Source of the DNA: Chitinophagales bacterium
GTDB lineage: Bacteria > Bacteroidota > Bacteroidia > Chitinophagales > LD1
Reading direction: 5' to 3'
NCBI GenBank assembly: GCA_016786765.1
Contig: JAEUUZ010000041.1
Span: 1-64,000, forward strand
Length of the DNA: 64,000 nucleotides
Shown here piece by piece: positions 10,401 to 15,564 of the stretch; position 1 is the stretch's first letter; every line of letters starts with the position of its first letter. A program made the translations under genes and the position numbers. The notes under the pieces were generated by a model that did no database searches, was not told the origin of the DNA, and worked only from the letters and a program-made list of their open reading frames with translations.

Positions 10401-11699
10401 ATCAATTGTGAAATAACTACAGTTATCAAAACGTATTGTTTGTGTTAATGATCCAGAAGTAATACTAAGACCTGTTGCACCTGCTTCAGGACGCAATGTA
10501 ATTGTATTTGTAGCCGATAAACCTAAAGCCGGAATAATAACCGGAAATGCAGGCTCAGCACTACTCAAATAGCCGGCTTGCAATTCCCAAATTAAAGGAC
10601 AAGCAACTCCGTTCGACTGAGCGGCAGCAACTGCAGCTGTTATGGTTGGGTAAGTACCTGTTGGACCAATGCTAGATGTTCCGCAAAGTGTACCAGGTAA
10701 TGTTGCCTGACTTCCACTTAGAGGAGAAGATAACGTAGGGTTATAAGAATAAACCTGATAGTAATATAATGTATTTGAACTTAATCCAACTTGATTAAAC
10801 GTGTAGGCTGTTCCTGTACTTGCACTTGATGTTGACGGCACAGTTCCAATATATGTATAGGATATTCCATCCAAAGATCTAAAGATTTGGAAACCGGTTT
10901 CATTCGTTGAGCTATCTACCCAATTCAATACCATACCAGTTGTTGTAACAGCAGTAAAGGTAAGTGTTGCCGGAGCAGTTGGAGGTGGCGGAGGAGACCA
11001 AGTAAAAGTTAATCCGCTTGTAGGTAAAACTGTAGTGCTCGCTGTCATAGTTGCCGCATTAGTCAATCCGGCAGTACTTGCAGACCAGTCCGTTGTAGTT
11101 GTTCTGTTGTTAAAGTCTGCCGATGAATTACCACGGAGACCCACTTGAGCAGTATTGGATGTGGCATCAGAAGTCATTGTTCCATAAACTACAGAAATTT
11201 GATTCGATGTTTCTGACAAACGAATTTGAAAACTCCAAGAATCTCCATTTAAAGCAGATTGATAATTATCATAGTTCGTCCATTGTACCACTAATGTTCT
11301 GTTAGGTGCAGTACCTACAACAGAATATTGTAAATCACCTGTTGTAGCATCTCCTTGCATATCAAAGTTAAATGCAGAAACAACATTGTTGGATGTACCT
11401 CCACTCAAAGAAACATATGAGTTTGTAGGAATTGTTCCAAGTGTAATGAAACCATTGGCATTGACACCAAATTGTGTGTAAACCACACCATTGTAAGTAA
11501 AATTAAAACCAATAGGAAATGTACCGAAATTGGTATCATCATTATTAGGAACACCCAAGACTGTTCCCCCAGTAATTGGCGTATACGTTCCCGTAGATTG
11601 AGAAAAAACATAATTTGCTACTTGGGCATTCGCCATTTGCCCCAGAAAGGCAAAGAAAATGGTAAGTAACAAACTAATTCGTTGAGTAGTTTTTGTCAT
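4449..11699 (-). CDS. giant multidomain T9SS-secreted surface protein
   Basis: A 2416-residue exported protein. The signal peptide covers residues 1-25 (ending MANAQ). An N-terminal beta domain follows (27-235), then a fibronectin type III-like domain (about 240-335). A long right-handed beta-helix region (about 395-1130) has many ITGNTIG-like rungs and ends in DMGADEFDG. Ig-like and other beta domains occupy about 1140-1895. Seven tandem 51-residue repeats lie at about 1900-2257. A last Ig-like domain is followed by a T9SS type A sorting domain beginning at VYPNPNNGKF, roughly the last 80 residues. The sorting domain targets it through T9SS to the surface or medium. Binding to polysaccharide or a surface is plausible for the beta-helix, but no catalytic motif is recognisable. 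It is monocistronic. Confidence 0.88.
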   Translation of the reverse strand: MTKTTQRISLLLTIFFAFLGQMANAQVANYVFSQSTGTYTPITGGTVLGVPNNDDTNFGTFPIGFNFTYNGVVYTQFGVNANGFITLGTIPTNSYVSLSGGTSNNVVSAFNFDMQGDATTGDLQYSVVGTAPNRTLVVQWTNYDNYQSALNGDSWSFQIRLSETSNQISVVYGTMTSDATSNTAQVGLRGNSSADFNNRTTTTDWSASTAGLTNAATMTASTTVLPTSGLTFTWSPPPPPTAPATLTFTAVTTTGMVLNWVDSSTNETGFQIFRSLDGISYTYIGTVPSTSSASTGTAYTFNQVGLSSNTLYYYQVYSYNPTLSSPLSGSQATLPGTLCGTSSIGPTGTYPTITAAVAAAQSNGVACPLIWELQAGYLSSAEPAFPVIIPALGLSATNTITLRPEAGATGLSITSGSLTQTIRFDNCSYFTIDGRPAGLGTTSELTLENTALSGSAALFFNDASYNTLKYLTVKGVNNTSSSGVITFGSSLTNGLGALDNVITDCNIYDGLTTPANLIYSLNSTSGGAFNRTTVTNCNLYNFFNATVISSAIRTDAGNSGWTITNNSIFQTSTRTYTTANIHDGILISSATGTGYTITGNSIGGTAPLCGGTAMTMTGTIATRFFGINLNLASAGTTSLVQNNTIQNINLTTSSGSTAGIVIGVSTSGTGGNVTVNGNTVGSSTANNAIVATTSTTGGAIVGISNSASGNVAITNNTVGGFAIAGSTPTISTSCIGITSSGGNNTITGNTIGSTTVADNMLTAASTGTTGGLITGIQCSSSLTNTISNNTIQNVTNRYSGTSTSGLTRGVFASSGINTINGNTIKNLSNLSPENGSGLTSSVIGISLSSTTAGVQTVSNNTINKLSSGSGTGAISMAGIVASPGTSNIHKVFNNTISAISAPLNTAAVVINGIAAIGGTSTYYNNMIVLGLDALGDSITAAQEYNGILKSATTDNSFYFNSIHIAGKGVAAGTANTYAFRRTGTAVDVVKNNVFVNTRSNAAAGTATHNSYGLNATTTFTSDNNDIWGNGTGWQAGVVGATPYNSLATWKAGTTLDASSATVNPNFISSTNLHINNATTSSLESKAVVVAGISTDIDGQNRPGPSGSVNGGGTFPDMGADEFDGIPVTLDMGAASLALPLNSGCKSAADTVRVTIKNYSTQTINFAVNPVTVTCSVSGPNPTAFTDVVLSTDSLAGGATTTVTFSTAYNMSALGNYVFTASAVVAGDGATSNDVMPSTTISYNTGTASGTTNTICAYNSTTLSLVGAPSGATIQWQETADTSGTWTNVAGATTATPVVTPIDTTFYRALVCGNPSNIVTIKAEFVDVPTASPVTRCGPGQVTLSASGNGTLNWYAASSGGVSLDTGYYYTPTVTNSTTYYVAASGSGAQNTTVPGGNTWNQYTSVGSFQTTTITGASMVFDALQNVTIATIDMYPSATIGTPFTIEVRQSSGTGTLVASYSGVTTVQNTGTPTVAQTVPVNFVIPAGTNYVIGFSNNPNTWRGNVTNFPYPYTLPGYFNIQGASFGTSPASTLIYQYYLYNFVISTGCESQRVAVPVTVTAAPAVTLTAVSPSLCSGNSTVINATSSNPDYVYTWSPSASLSAATGASVTATPTLSTVYTVSANDSITGCQTSGNVTVLVNPLPIVSASAASIVCPGTPVSLNGSVVNDFVIDTGSLQNTTSTYPAPYGNWYWGAKHQILISASELAAAGVAPGNINGLVFELISTNAVPLTGFEIQMAPTSVTSLSAFVTGSFTVVSPAATFIPRAGSNLHTFTTPFNWDGVSNIVVQTCFNNASFTANGVFKQTATSYASTIYYREDAATVCPNTITTASFNQRPNITFVTSPNYTYSWTPSGGVTNADSLTAIASPTSATTYVFKVTNNNTGCFASDTVQVLTFPDTGSFTQTICANEVYTFNGVDLNTPGAYVDTLTSTFGCDSFVTLYLNVLPTATGAFTQTICANEVYTFNGVDLNTAGTYLDTLSAANGCDSVVTLTLNVLPTATGAFTQTICANEVFNFNGVDLNTAGTYLDTLSAANGCDSVVTLTLNVLPTATGAFTQTICANEVFTFNGVDLNTAGTYLDTLSAANGCDSVVTLTLNVLPTATGAFTQTICANETFTFNGATLNTAGNYLDTLQAANGCDSVVTLTLNVLPTATGAFTQTICSNETFSFNGATLNTAGTYKDTLASANGCDSVVTLTLVVNSTKATTLNQSICQGSSFTFNGQTLTAAGTYKDTLTSATGCDSVITLNLTVNPLPTKPVITQAGNVLTCSVTASAYQWSLNASTISGATSKQYTITQSGPYTVQVTDANGCKNTSDVFNGIVTGIEDIDGTAFDCSVYPNPNNGKFTVLVSNDKASDVQITCHNVIGEIVYTGDFQMSNGQMKTELDLTTVAKGVYIVNVKANGKTTYRKITIAE
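4929..5999 (-). repeat. seven tandem 153-bp coding repeats
   Basis: Seven 51-codon units lie inside the giant T9SS gene. Each encodes an IC...-FNG-x-x-L-x-x-AG-x-Y-x-DTL...GCDS core followed by VTLTLNV. The period of exactly 153 bases is visible, for instance, in TGTGTAAATGCGCCTGT at 5221 and 5374. The middle units are almost identical at protein level, pointing to recent duplication. Each unit has two conserved cysteines, so a disulfide per unit is likely. Confidence 0.92.
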
Positions 11700-12219
11700 A
11701 ATTAAATGATTTGGTTATCTAAAAACTGCATTTGGTTGAAAAACTCAATTTTGTGCAGTGGCACAATAGTACCTATTTTAATAACCACTACAAAGCGAAA
11801 ATGTTCATAAAATGAACTTGAAGTTCCAAAAGAATAAAAAGTAAAGATGAACAAACAAGTATTTTACCATTCAAAAAAACCATAAAACACAGCAATAAAA
11901 GCAAATTCGACAAAATGAAGAGTCTTTTGGTATACGCTTAGAATGATAGAAAAACAAAAACCATTTTGTTAATAAAATCATGCAACGTTATATAGCATTT
12001 ACAAATCCATACACTAAATACATAAAAATCAAGATGTAAATCATGTCAAAATGCATTTACCTTGTTTCATTTTGCAATGTATCCACAATAATATAATGAA
12101 TCAGAACTAAACTCATAGATATGAGAAATATACGAGTAAGAATATTACTCTTGCACTGACGAAAAAAAACATAACATAGGAAAGGAAATTAAATATATTT
12201 TTCATGTTCCAGTGCAAAG
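11700..12219. other. AT-rich gene-free stretch upstream of the giant T9SS gene
   Basis: I see no coding frame with protein-like composition here. Two small perfect inverted repeats stand out: GTTCAT-AAA-ATGAAC (11803-11817) and GAGTAA-GAATA-TTACTC (12134-12150). The promoter of the giant gene should be in the first 150 bases, but no full TTG/TAnnTTTG pair is convincing. Confidence 0.5.
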
Positions 12220-12270
12220 AAAAAGTGATAGAAATGACCCCGCCTAAGCAGGGCCTTTCAATCACTTTTT
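12220..12270 (-). terminator. strong terminator closing the tRNA-array/rtcB island
   Basis: A perfect 10-bp outer stem, AAAAAGTGAT (12220-12229) with ATCACTTTTT (12261-12270), encloses an inner stem of GAAA/TTTC and G/C-rich bases. The minus strand has five T after the stem. It overlaps the stop codon of the short ORF at 12262. It is the first strong terminator downstream of rtcB on that strand. Confidence 0.75.
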
Positions 12271-12408
12271 GGTTGGAGTGAAGATTTGCTTCAATTGATC
12301 AATCACTTGATTATTGCCAGTTACAGAAATACTGTTGATTTTCTCTGCAATTCTTTCCAATAACTTCTTTAGGGCAGATTTTGAGTCTGCGCTTGTTGCT
12401 ATACCCAC
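12262..12408 (-). CDS. possible 48-residue helical peptide
   Basis: A GTG at 12408 opens 48 codons ending in TGA. The first residues are VGIATSADSKSALKKLL, and the rest is amphipathic and helix-prone. The stop lies inside the terminator stem, as is often seen for real 3' ends. Against it: there is no ATG, only a weak purine-rich stretch upstream, and the same DNA contains a GCAGA-CTCAAAA-TCTGC stem-loop (12374-12390) that looks like a tRNA anticodon arm. Coding and RNA readings compete. Confidence 0.3.
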   Translation of the reverse strand: MGIATSADSKSALKKLLERIAEKINSISVTGNNQVIDQLKQIFTPTKK

Positions 12409-12582
12409 TTAGCTGCTGGTCCTCAAACAGATGGGACTCGAACCCATGACACACAAGTCGGTAAATCTATATGACGATATATCCATCAATACGTTGACGA
12501 TACCCGGTGGCTATACAGAAACTACATCTGTCATTTCGATTACCATCCTCCTCGCGGAGGAAAAGTTTACCGTTTCCGGTTA
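12374..12582 (-). ncRNA. unidentified structured RNA region with tRNA-like arms
   Basis: Read on the minus strand, this stretch has a run of perfect hairpins: ACCG-GAAA-CGGT (12569-12580), TCCTCC-GCGA-GGAGGA (12546-12561), CGTCAA-CGTA-TTGATG with one G-U pair (12484-12499), and TATAT-CGTC-ATATA (12468-12481). Next come a canonical tRNA T-arm, ATGGG-TTCGAGT-CCCAT (12431-12447), and an anticodon-like arm (12374-12390). Two loops are GNRA tetraloops. The T-arm comes before the anticodon-like arm and no matching acceptor strand was found, so it is not a normal tRNA. It could be an RNA domain of the island, a tRNA relic, or an attachment-site scar. I do not recognise the family. Confidence 0.4.
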
Positions 12583-12690
12583 AAATTTGATGATTACCCA
12601 ATGTTCGTTTTCCTCACCACTTACACCATTTGGTTTTGGAGGTACTTGAGGCATTGGGCCTGCATTTTGATTTGTTATATTTGTTTTCAT
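12580..12690 (-). CDS. 36-residue ORF directly after rtcB
   Basis: The ATG at 12690 lies 48 bases past the rtcB stop. The product begins MKTNITNQNAGPMPQ, has a Pro-rich middle (VPPKPNG) and ends HWVIIKF. No signal peptide or membrane segment is visible. Its spacing suggests cotranslation from the rtcB message. Its start resembles that of the 35-residue ORF at 15357 (MKT...TNQN). It could be a real microprotein or chance; I do not recognise it. Confidence 0.4.
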   Translation of the reverse strand: MKTNITNQNAGPMPQVPPKPNGVSGEENEHWVIIKF

Positions 12691-12738
12691 TTTACTTCAG
12701 TTTTTGCTACATCCTTTTTGAATTGTAGCGTTAAATAA

Positions 12739-14205
12739 TTACCCGTCCATCTTTACAATTTTTGGGTGAAATACACCAACGATATTGACTAACTCTGTTT
12801 GTGCATTCATTACCGCATGAATATCCTTGTAAGCATGAGGTGCTTCATCTAAACCTCCACCAATCAGTTTCACACCATGTGTTTTCAATTCGCTTTTCAT
12901 GGCTTCATGCGTAATGCTTTGCATAGCTTTCGAACGACTCATTTTTCGACCCGCTCCGTGCGATGCAGAATTCACTGCACCTTCAACACCTAAGCCTTCA
13001 ACGATGAATCCTGGAGCAGTCATAGAGCCAGGGATAATCCCCAAAACTCCTTTCCCTGCAGGTGTTGCACCTTTTCGATGAACAATCACTTCGCGCTCAT
13101 TCCACATTTCTTTCCACGCAAAATTGTGATGGTTCTCTACCCGAGCAATTGGCTTTTCACCAAATGCTTTCGCTAATTTTTTGTGAATGATTTGATGACA
13201 AGCCGAAGCATAATCACCGGCCAGATTCATGGCTAACCAATATTCAATCCCTTCTTGTGAATTCAAATCCAACCATGCTAAGTGCTTCGCTTCACCCGGT
13301 AGTTTTGTTTTCTCCATGGCTATTCGTGTATAGTGTCCGGCTATGGAAGCACCCATTCCACGAGATCCTGAATGCGACAACAAAGCCACATATTTTCCCG
13401 GAGGAATGTTCAATGCATTTTGTGCTGAGGCTATATCCACCACACCCCACTCTACAAAGTGATTTCCGGAACCCGATGATCCTAATTGTCGAGCGGCCTT
13501 TGCTTGTAGCCCTTTCACAAATGGAATTTCGTCAAACACTTTATGGTCGAGCACTTCATGAGATGCCATTTGTTTGAATTCTCGTCCACCTCCAAACAAA
13601 GTGTGTTCACTTAATTCACGCTCGAAGAATTTATCTCTGTTTTTTAATTCTCCAGCATCAACATTAAAGACACTCAAACACATTCTACATCCGATGTCAA
13701 CACCAACTCCATACGGAATCACAGCATTATCGGTGGCTAACACTCCACCAATTGGCAAGCCATACCCTTGGTGTGCATCGGGCATCAATGCCCCTGCTAC
13801 AGCAATTGGAAGTTTTGCGGCAATATGCATTTGATTCAATGCTCCTCCCTCAATGTGTTCCATACCATAGGTATTAAACGCAATTCCTTTGGGATTTAAT
13901 TCGAATAACGAACCGGTTAAACTGTTTAAGTATGCTTTCAAATCTACATCCGAGAGTGTTGCATATTTTTCACGCAACTCGCTTTTTCTTTTTTCTTCCA
14001 ACAAGCTTTTCGCTATGGGTTCCAAAAGTTCATCTTCCAAAAATGCAGTAGGATTCACCAAAATTGCTTTTAGTATATCGAGTGCATCTTCATGCGAAGT
14101 ATGCTTGAAGTTTTTCTCCATGGTAGTCATAGCAAGGCTGATAACAGGGCTTTCGGGATATCCGATAGCGCGTAGTTCTTTTCCTTTTAATTTTAACTTT
14201 GCCAT
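12739..14205 (-). CDS. rtcB: RNA-splicing ligase RtcB
   Basis: GTP- and Mn-dependent ligase joining RNA 3'-phosphate or 2',3'-cyclic phosphate ends to 5'-OH ends, used in tRNA repair or splicing. At 488 residues it is full length. Motifs in order: PDAHQGYGLPIGGV (about 142-155), GVDIGCRM with the metal-binding Cys (166-173), GSSGSGNHFVEWG, LLSHSGSRGMGA, ENHHNFAW, HRKGATPAGKG and PGSMTAPGF. Near the C-terminus SASHGAGRKMSR carries the guanylylated-histidine block, then GGGLDEAPHAYKDI. No key residue appears lost. Its ATG is 22 bases after tRNA-Tyr, the last of eight tRNA genes on the same strand, so the array and rtcB are probably one transcript. No archease or rtcA is nearby. Confidence 0.97.
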   Translation of the reverse strand: MAKLKLKGKELRAIGYPESPVISLAMTTMEKNFKHTSHEDALDILKAILVNPTAFLEDELLEPIAKSLLEEKRKSELREKYATLSDVDLKAYLNSLTGSLFELNPKGIAFNTYGMEHIEGGALNQMHIAAKLPIAVAGALMPDAHQGYGLPIGGVLATDNAVIPYGVGVDIGCRMCLSVFNVDAGELKNRDKFFERELSEHTLFGGGREFKQMASHEVLDHKVFDEIPFVKGLQAKAARQLGSSGSGNHFVEWGVVDIASAQNALNIPPGKYVALLSHSGSRGMGASIAGHYTRIAMEKTKLPGEAKHLAWLDLNSQEGIEYWLAMNLAGDYASACHQIIHKKLAKAFGEKPIARVENHHNFAWKEMWNEREVIVHRKGATPAGKGVLGIIPGSMTAPGFIVEGLGVEGAVNSASHGAGRKMSRSKAMQSITHEAMKSELKTHGVKLIGGGLDEAPHAYKDIHAVMNAQTELVNIVGVFHPKIVKMDG

Positions 14206-14227
14206 TGTTTTTGTTTTTAATTTTTAG

Positions 14228-14308
14228 TGAGCGTAATAGGATTCGAACCTATTCAGCAATGCAATGGTTTTACAGACCATCCCAGCTCTCCATCGCTGGC
14301 GCACGCTC
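14228..14308 (-). tRNA. tRNA-Tyr (GTA), array position 8
   Basis: A class II tRNA of 81 bases. Acceptor GAGCGTG pairs with TACGCTC (last pair G-U), discriminator A. The D-stem CCAGC/GCTGG is strong. The anticodon stem ATGGT/ACCAT holds loop CTGTAAA with GTA. An 11-base variable region is followed by T-arm ATAGG/CCTAT. No CCA is encoded. It is the array member nearest rtcB. Confidence 0.93.
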
Positions 14309-14310
14309 AT

Positions 14311-14382
14311 GGGTGAAGACGAGAATTGAACTCGTGTCTCAGCATTCACAATGCCGTATGTTGCCATTACACTAGCTTCACC
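14311..14382 (-). tRNA. tRNA-His (GTG), array position 7
   Basis: Acceptor GGTGAAG pairs with CTTCACC, followed by C. The anticodon stem CGGCA/TGCTG has one G-U pair and loop TTGTGAA with GTG. The T-arm is ACGAG-TTCAATT-CTCGT. One extra base seems to separate acceptor and D-arm, so which G serves as the extra 5' G typical of tRNA-His is unclear. Only two bases separate it from tRNA-Tyr. Confidence 0.88.
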
Positions 14383-14388
14383 ATTTTG

Positions 14389-14460
14389 TGGACAGCAATG
14401 GAATCGAACCATTACGCGTGGTGCTTCAAACCACTGCTCTACCATTGGAGCTACCTGTCC
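14389..14460 (-). tRNA. tRNA-Phe (GAA), array position 6
   Basis: Acceptor GGACAGG faces GCTGTCC, leaving a G-G mismatch at the innermost pair; discriminator A. D-arm GCTC/GAGC, anticodon stem GTGGT/ACCAC and loop TTGAAGC with GAA. G after the anticodon and C at the loop end are unusual for tRNA-Phe, which normally has A37. T-arm AATGG/CCATT. No CCA. Confidence 0.88.
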
Positions 14461-14468
14461 TTTTTTTG

Positions 14469-14540
14469 CGGGAGAAGAATGGATCGAACATTCGACATTG
14501 TGCTTAACAGGCAAACGCTCTGCCACTGAGCTACTCTCCC
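14469..14540 (-). tRNA. tRNA-Asn (GTT), array position 5
   Basis: Acceptor GGGAGAG pairs with TTCTCCC (innermost G-U), discriminator G. D-arm GCTC/GAGC. The anticodon stem TTTGC/GCACA contains one T-C mismatch and carries loop CTGTTAA with GTT. T-arm GAATG/CATTC. No CCA. Confidence 0.9.
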
Positions 14541-14546
14541 AAAATG

Positions 14547-14618
14547 TTGTCCCGGTTGGGTTCGAACCAACGCAACCCTCATTAAAAGTGAGGTGCTCTA
14601 CCACTGAGCTACGAAACA
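14547..14618 (-). tRNA. tRNA-Lys (TTT), array position 4
   Basis: Acceptor TGTTTCG pairs with CGGGACA, with a first pair T-A and two adjacent G-U pairs, weaker than is usual for tRNA-Lys. Discriminator A. D-arm GCTC/GAGC, anticodon stem CCTCA/TGAGG, loop CTTTTAA with TTT. T-arm GTTGG/CCAAC. No CCA. Confidence 0.9.
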
Positions 14619-14627
14619 TTATTTTGG

Positions 14628-14701
14628 TTGACCCGGAGCGATTCGAACGCTCACATGAATAAGTTCTAAGCTTATCTCCTCTTCCGTTGGGATACGGGCC
14701 A
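14628..14701 (-). tRNA. class I tRNA with TAG anticodon (reads Leu CUA), array position 3
   Basis: Acceptor TGGCCCG pairs with CGGGTCA (one G-U), discriminator A. The D-stem has three pairs, TCC/GGA. Anticodon stem ATAAG/CTTAT, loop CTTAGAA with TAG. T-arm GAGCG/CGCTC. The variable region is only six bases, TCATGT, whereas bacterial leucine tRNAs normally have a long arm, as the one at 4218 does. The anticodon decodes CUA, so Leu is the formal assignment; charging cannot be told from sequence. Confidence 0.85.
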
Positions 14702-14715
14702 TTATACTATTTTAG

Positions 14716-14788
14716 TTGGCGGAGTTGGATTCGAACCAACACAAATCAGAGTCAAAGTCTGATGCCCTACCGGTTAGGCGACCCGCCA
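14716..14788 (-). tRNA. tRNA-Gln (TTG), array position 2
   Basis: Acceptor TGGCGGG pairs with TCCGCCA (innermost G-U), with the weak first pair T-A usual for tRNA-Gln; discriminator A where G is more usual. D-stem GCC/GGC. Anticodon stem TCAGA/TCTGA and loop CTTTGAC with TTG. T-arm GTTGG/CCAAC. No CCA. Confidence 0.92.
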
Positions 14789-14852
14789 ATATTTGTTGCG
14801 AATCGTCTTGTTGTTTAGTATTGACTGTTTTCATTTTTTTCTTTTTGCTTTG

Positions 14853-14924
14853 TATGAGAGACAGGATTCGAACCTGTACCTTCTCGGTCCCAAACCGAGT
14901 GAACTAGCCATTGTTCATTCCCAT
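14853..14924 (-). tRNA. tRNA-Pro (TGG), array position 1
   Basis: Acceptor ATGGGAA faces CTCTCAT, with one G-U and an A-C mismatch at the innermost pair; discriminator A. The anticodon stem CTCGG/CCGAG is strong, with loop TTTGGGA and anticodon TGG. T-arm ACAGG/CCTGT. The acceptor does not resemble usual bacterial tRNA-Pro (C1-G72). It is the first gene of the array. Confidence 0.88.
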
Positions 14925-14958
14925 ATATTTTCTTGTTTACTTTCTTTCCGAGAAATAA

Positions 14959-14992
14959 AAAAGCCCGACTCGTTGAAACAAGTCGGGCTTTT
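14959..14992. terminator. terminator upstream of the tRNA array
   Basis: AAAAGCCCGACT and AGTCGGGCTTTT pair perfectly over 12 bases around a 10-base loop, with T-runs in both directions. It closes the short leftward ORF at 15012, so the tRNA array needs its own promoter in the roughly 30 bases that follow, or depends on read-through. I found no consensus promoter there. Confidence 0.8.
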
Positions 14993-15011
14993 CGCGCTGA
15001 AGTACATTCCT

Positions 15012-15149
15012 TCAGACACACAAATTCCAGACTTTATGTTTTCGATAGCTATAATCTAAATTGTCATTTACATTTTCACGATTGCTCGGAAATAGCTGCA
15101 GACATTGATTTTTAGAACCCACTATCGATTTATGCCAAAACTTTTTCAT
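15012..15149 (-). CDS. 45-residue ORF with its own terminator
   Basis: The frame begins MKKFWHKSIVGSK and ends WNLCV before TGA. It is basic at the N-terminus and hydrophilic, with no signal peptide or membrane segment. Its stop is 20 bases before a perfect terminator, which supports a transcription unit. I recognise no family. It could also be an untranslated small RNA. Confidence 0.35.
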   Translation of the reverse strand: MKKFWHKSIVGSKNQCLQLFPSNRENVNDNLDYSYRKHKVWNLCV

Positions 15150-15201
15150 CACTTAATTTTTAATTCTATTTTCTTAATTCCATTTTTATTGCAATAAAAA
15201 A

Positions 15202-15225
15202 CCCGAAACATTTTTTTGTTTCGGG
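15202..15225 (-). terminator. terminator of the 35-residue ORF
   Basis: CCCGAAACA (15202-15210) pairs with TGTTTCGGG (15217-15225) around a T loop. On the minus strand GGG is followed by six T. It sits 24 bases past the stop of the ORF at 15250. Confidence 0.75.
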
Positions 15226-15249
15226 CTCTCGTTTGATTAAAGAAAAAAA

Positions 15250-15357
15250 CTACATAGTCTTCTTCAAACCTTTACGAACAGCCCTATACATGCCATCAAA
15301 CAGATTCGTTCTTTGCCCGAATGCATTGTTTTGATTTGTATGTTTTATTGTCTTCAT
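15250..15357 (-). CDS. 35-residue basic ORF with its own terminator
   Basis: The ATG at 15357 opens MKTIKHTNQNNAFGQ; the second half is basic, ending RKGLKKTM. It is followed at once by a terminator. The start resembles the ORF after rtcB (MKTNITNQNA). The ATG is preceded by the A-rich context common in this genome. No known family. Between 15358 and 15514 I see nothing else. Confidence 0.4.
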   Translation of the reverse strand: MKTIKHTNQNNAFGQRTNLFDGMYRAVRKGLKKTM

Positions 15358-15514
15358 CTTGTTTGCTTTTTTAAAATAGCGTTGCAAATATATGAAGCAT
15401 TAAATTGCATTTCCAAATTATTTTAAAAATATATTTTTCACAAAGTCACACAACCCTTTATCTGCAAGCATTTCAGAGCACATGTTTTTTTAGAATAATT
15501 TTTATAAAATAAAA

Positions 15515-15542
15515 AGCGGTTACACTTTTCAATGTAACCGCT
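15515..15542 (-). terminator. terminator of the LRR/dockerin T9SS gene
   Basis: AGCGGTTACA (15515-15524) pairs perfectly with TGTAACCGCT (15533-15542). On the minus strand five T follow. It lies 22 bases past the stop at 15565. Confidence 0.85.
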
Positions 15543-15564
15543 AAATAAAATGTAAGCAAAAAAA

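Noticed and set aside
12374-12447. Circularly permuted tRNA gene
   Set aside because: T-arm precedes D/anticodon-like arms, but no complementary acceptor strand (CAAACAG-like) exists and the anticodon arm is uninterrupted, unlike known permuted tRNAs.
12374-12580. Group I intron or tmRNA
   Set aside because: GNRA loops are present, but I could not find the P7 core, flanking tRNA exons, or a tmRNA tag frame.
14834-14834. A third MKT-type ORF start (MKTVNTKQQDDS) running into tRNA-Gln
   Set aside because: It reads through a tRNA gene; the similarity to other starts probably reflects AT-rich initiation context.
14326-15059. Overlapping plus-strand ORFs across the tRNA array
   Set aside because: They are translations of tRNA genes in antisense and have no independent support.
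12220-15357. Prophage or integrative element
   Set aside because: Irregular tRNAs fit, but no integrase, capsid, terminase or direct repeats were seen in the window.
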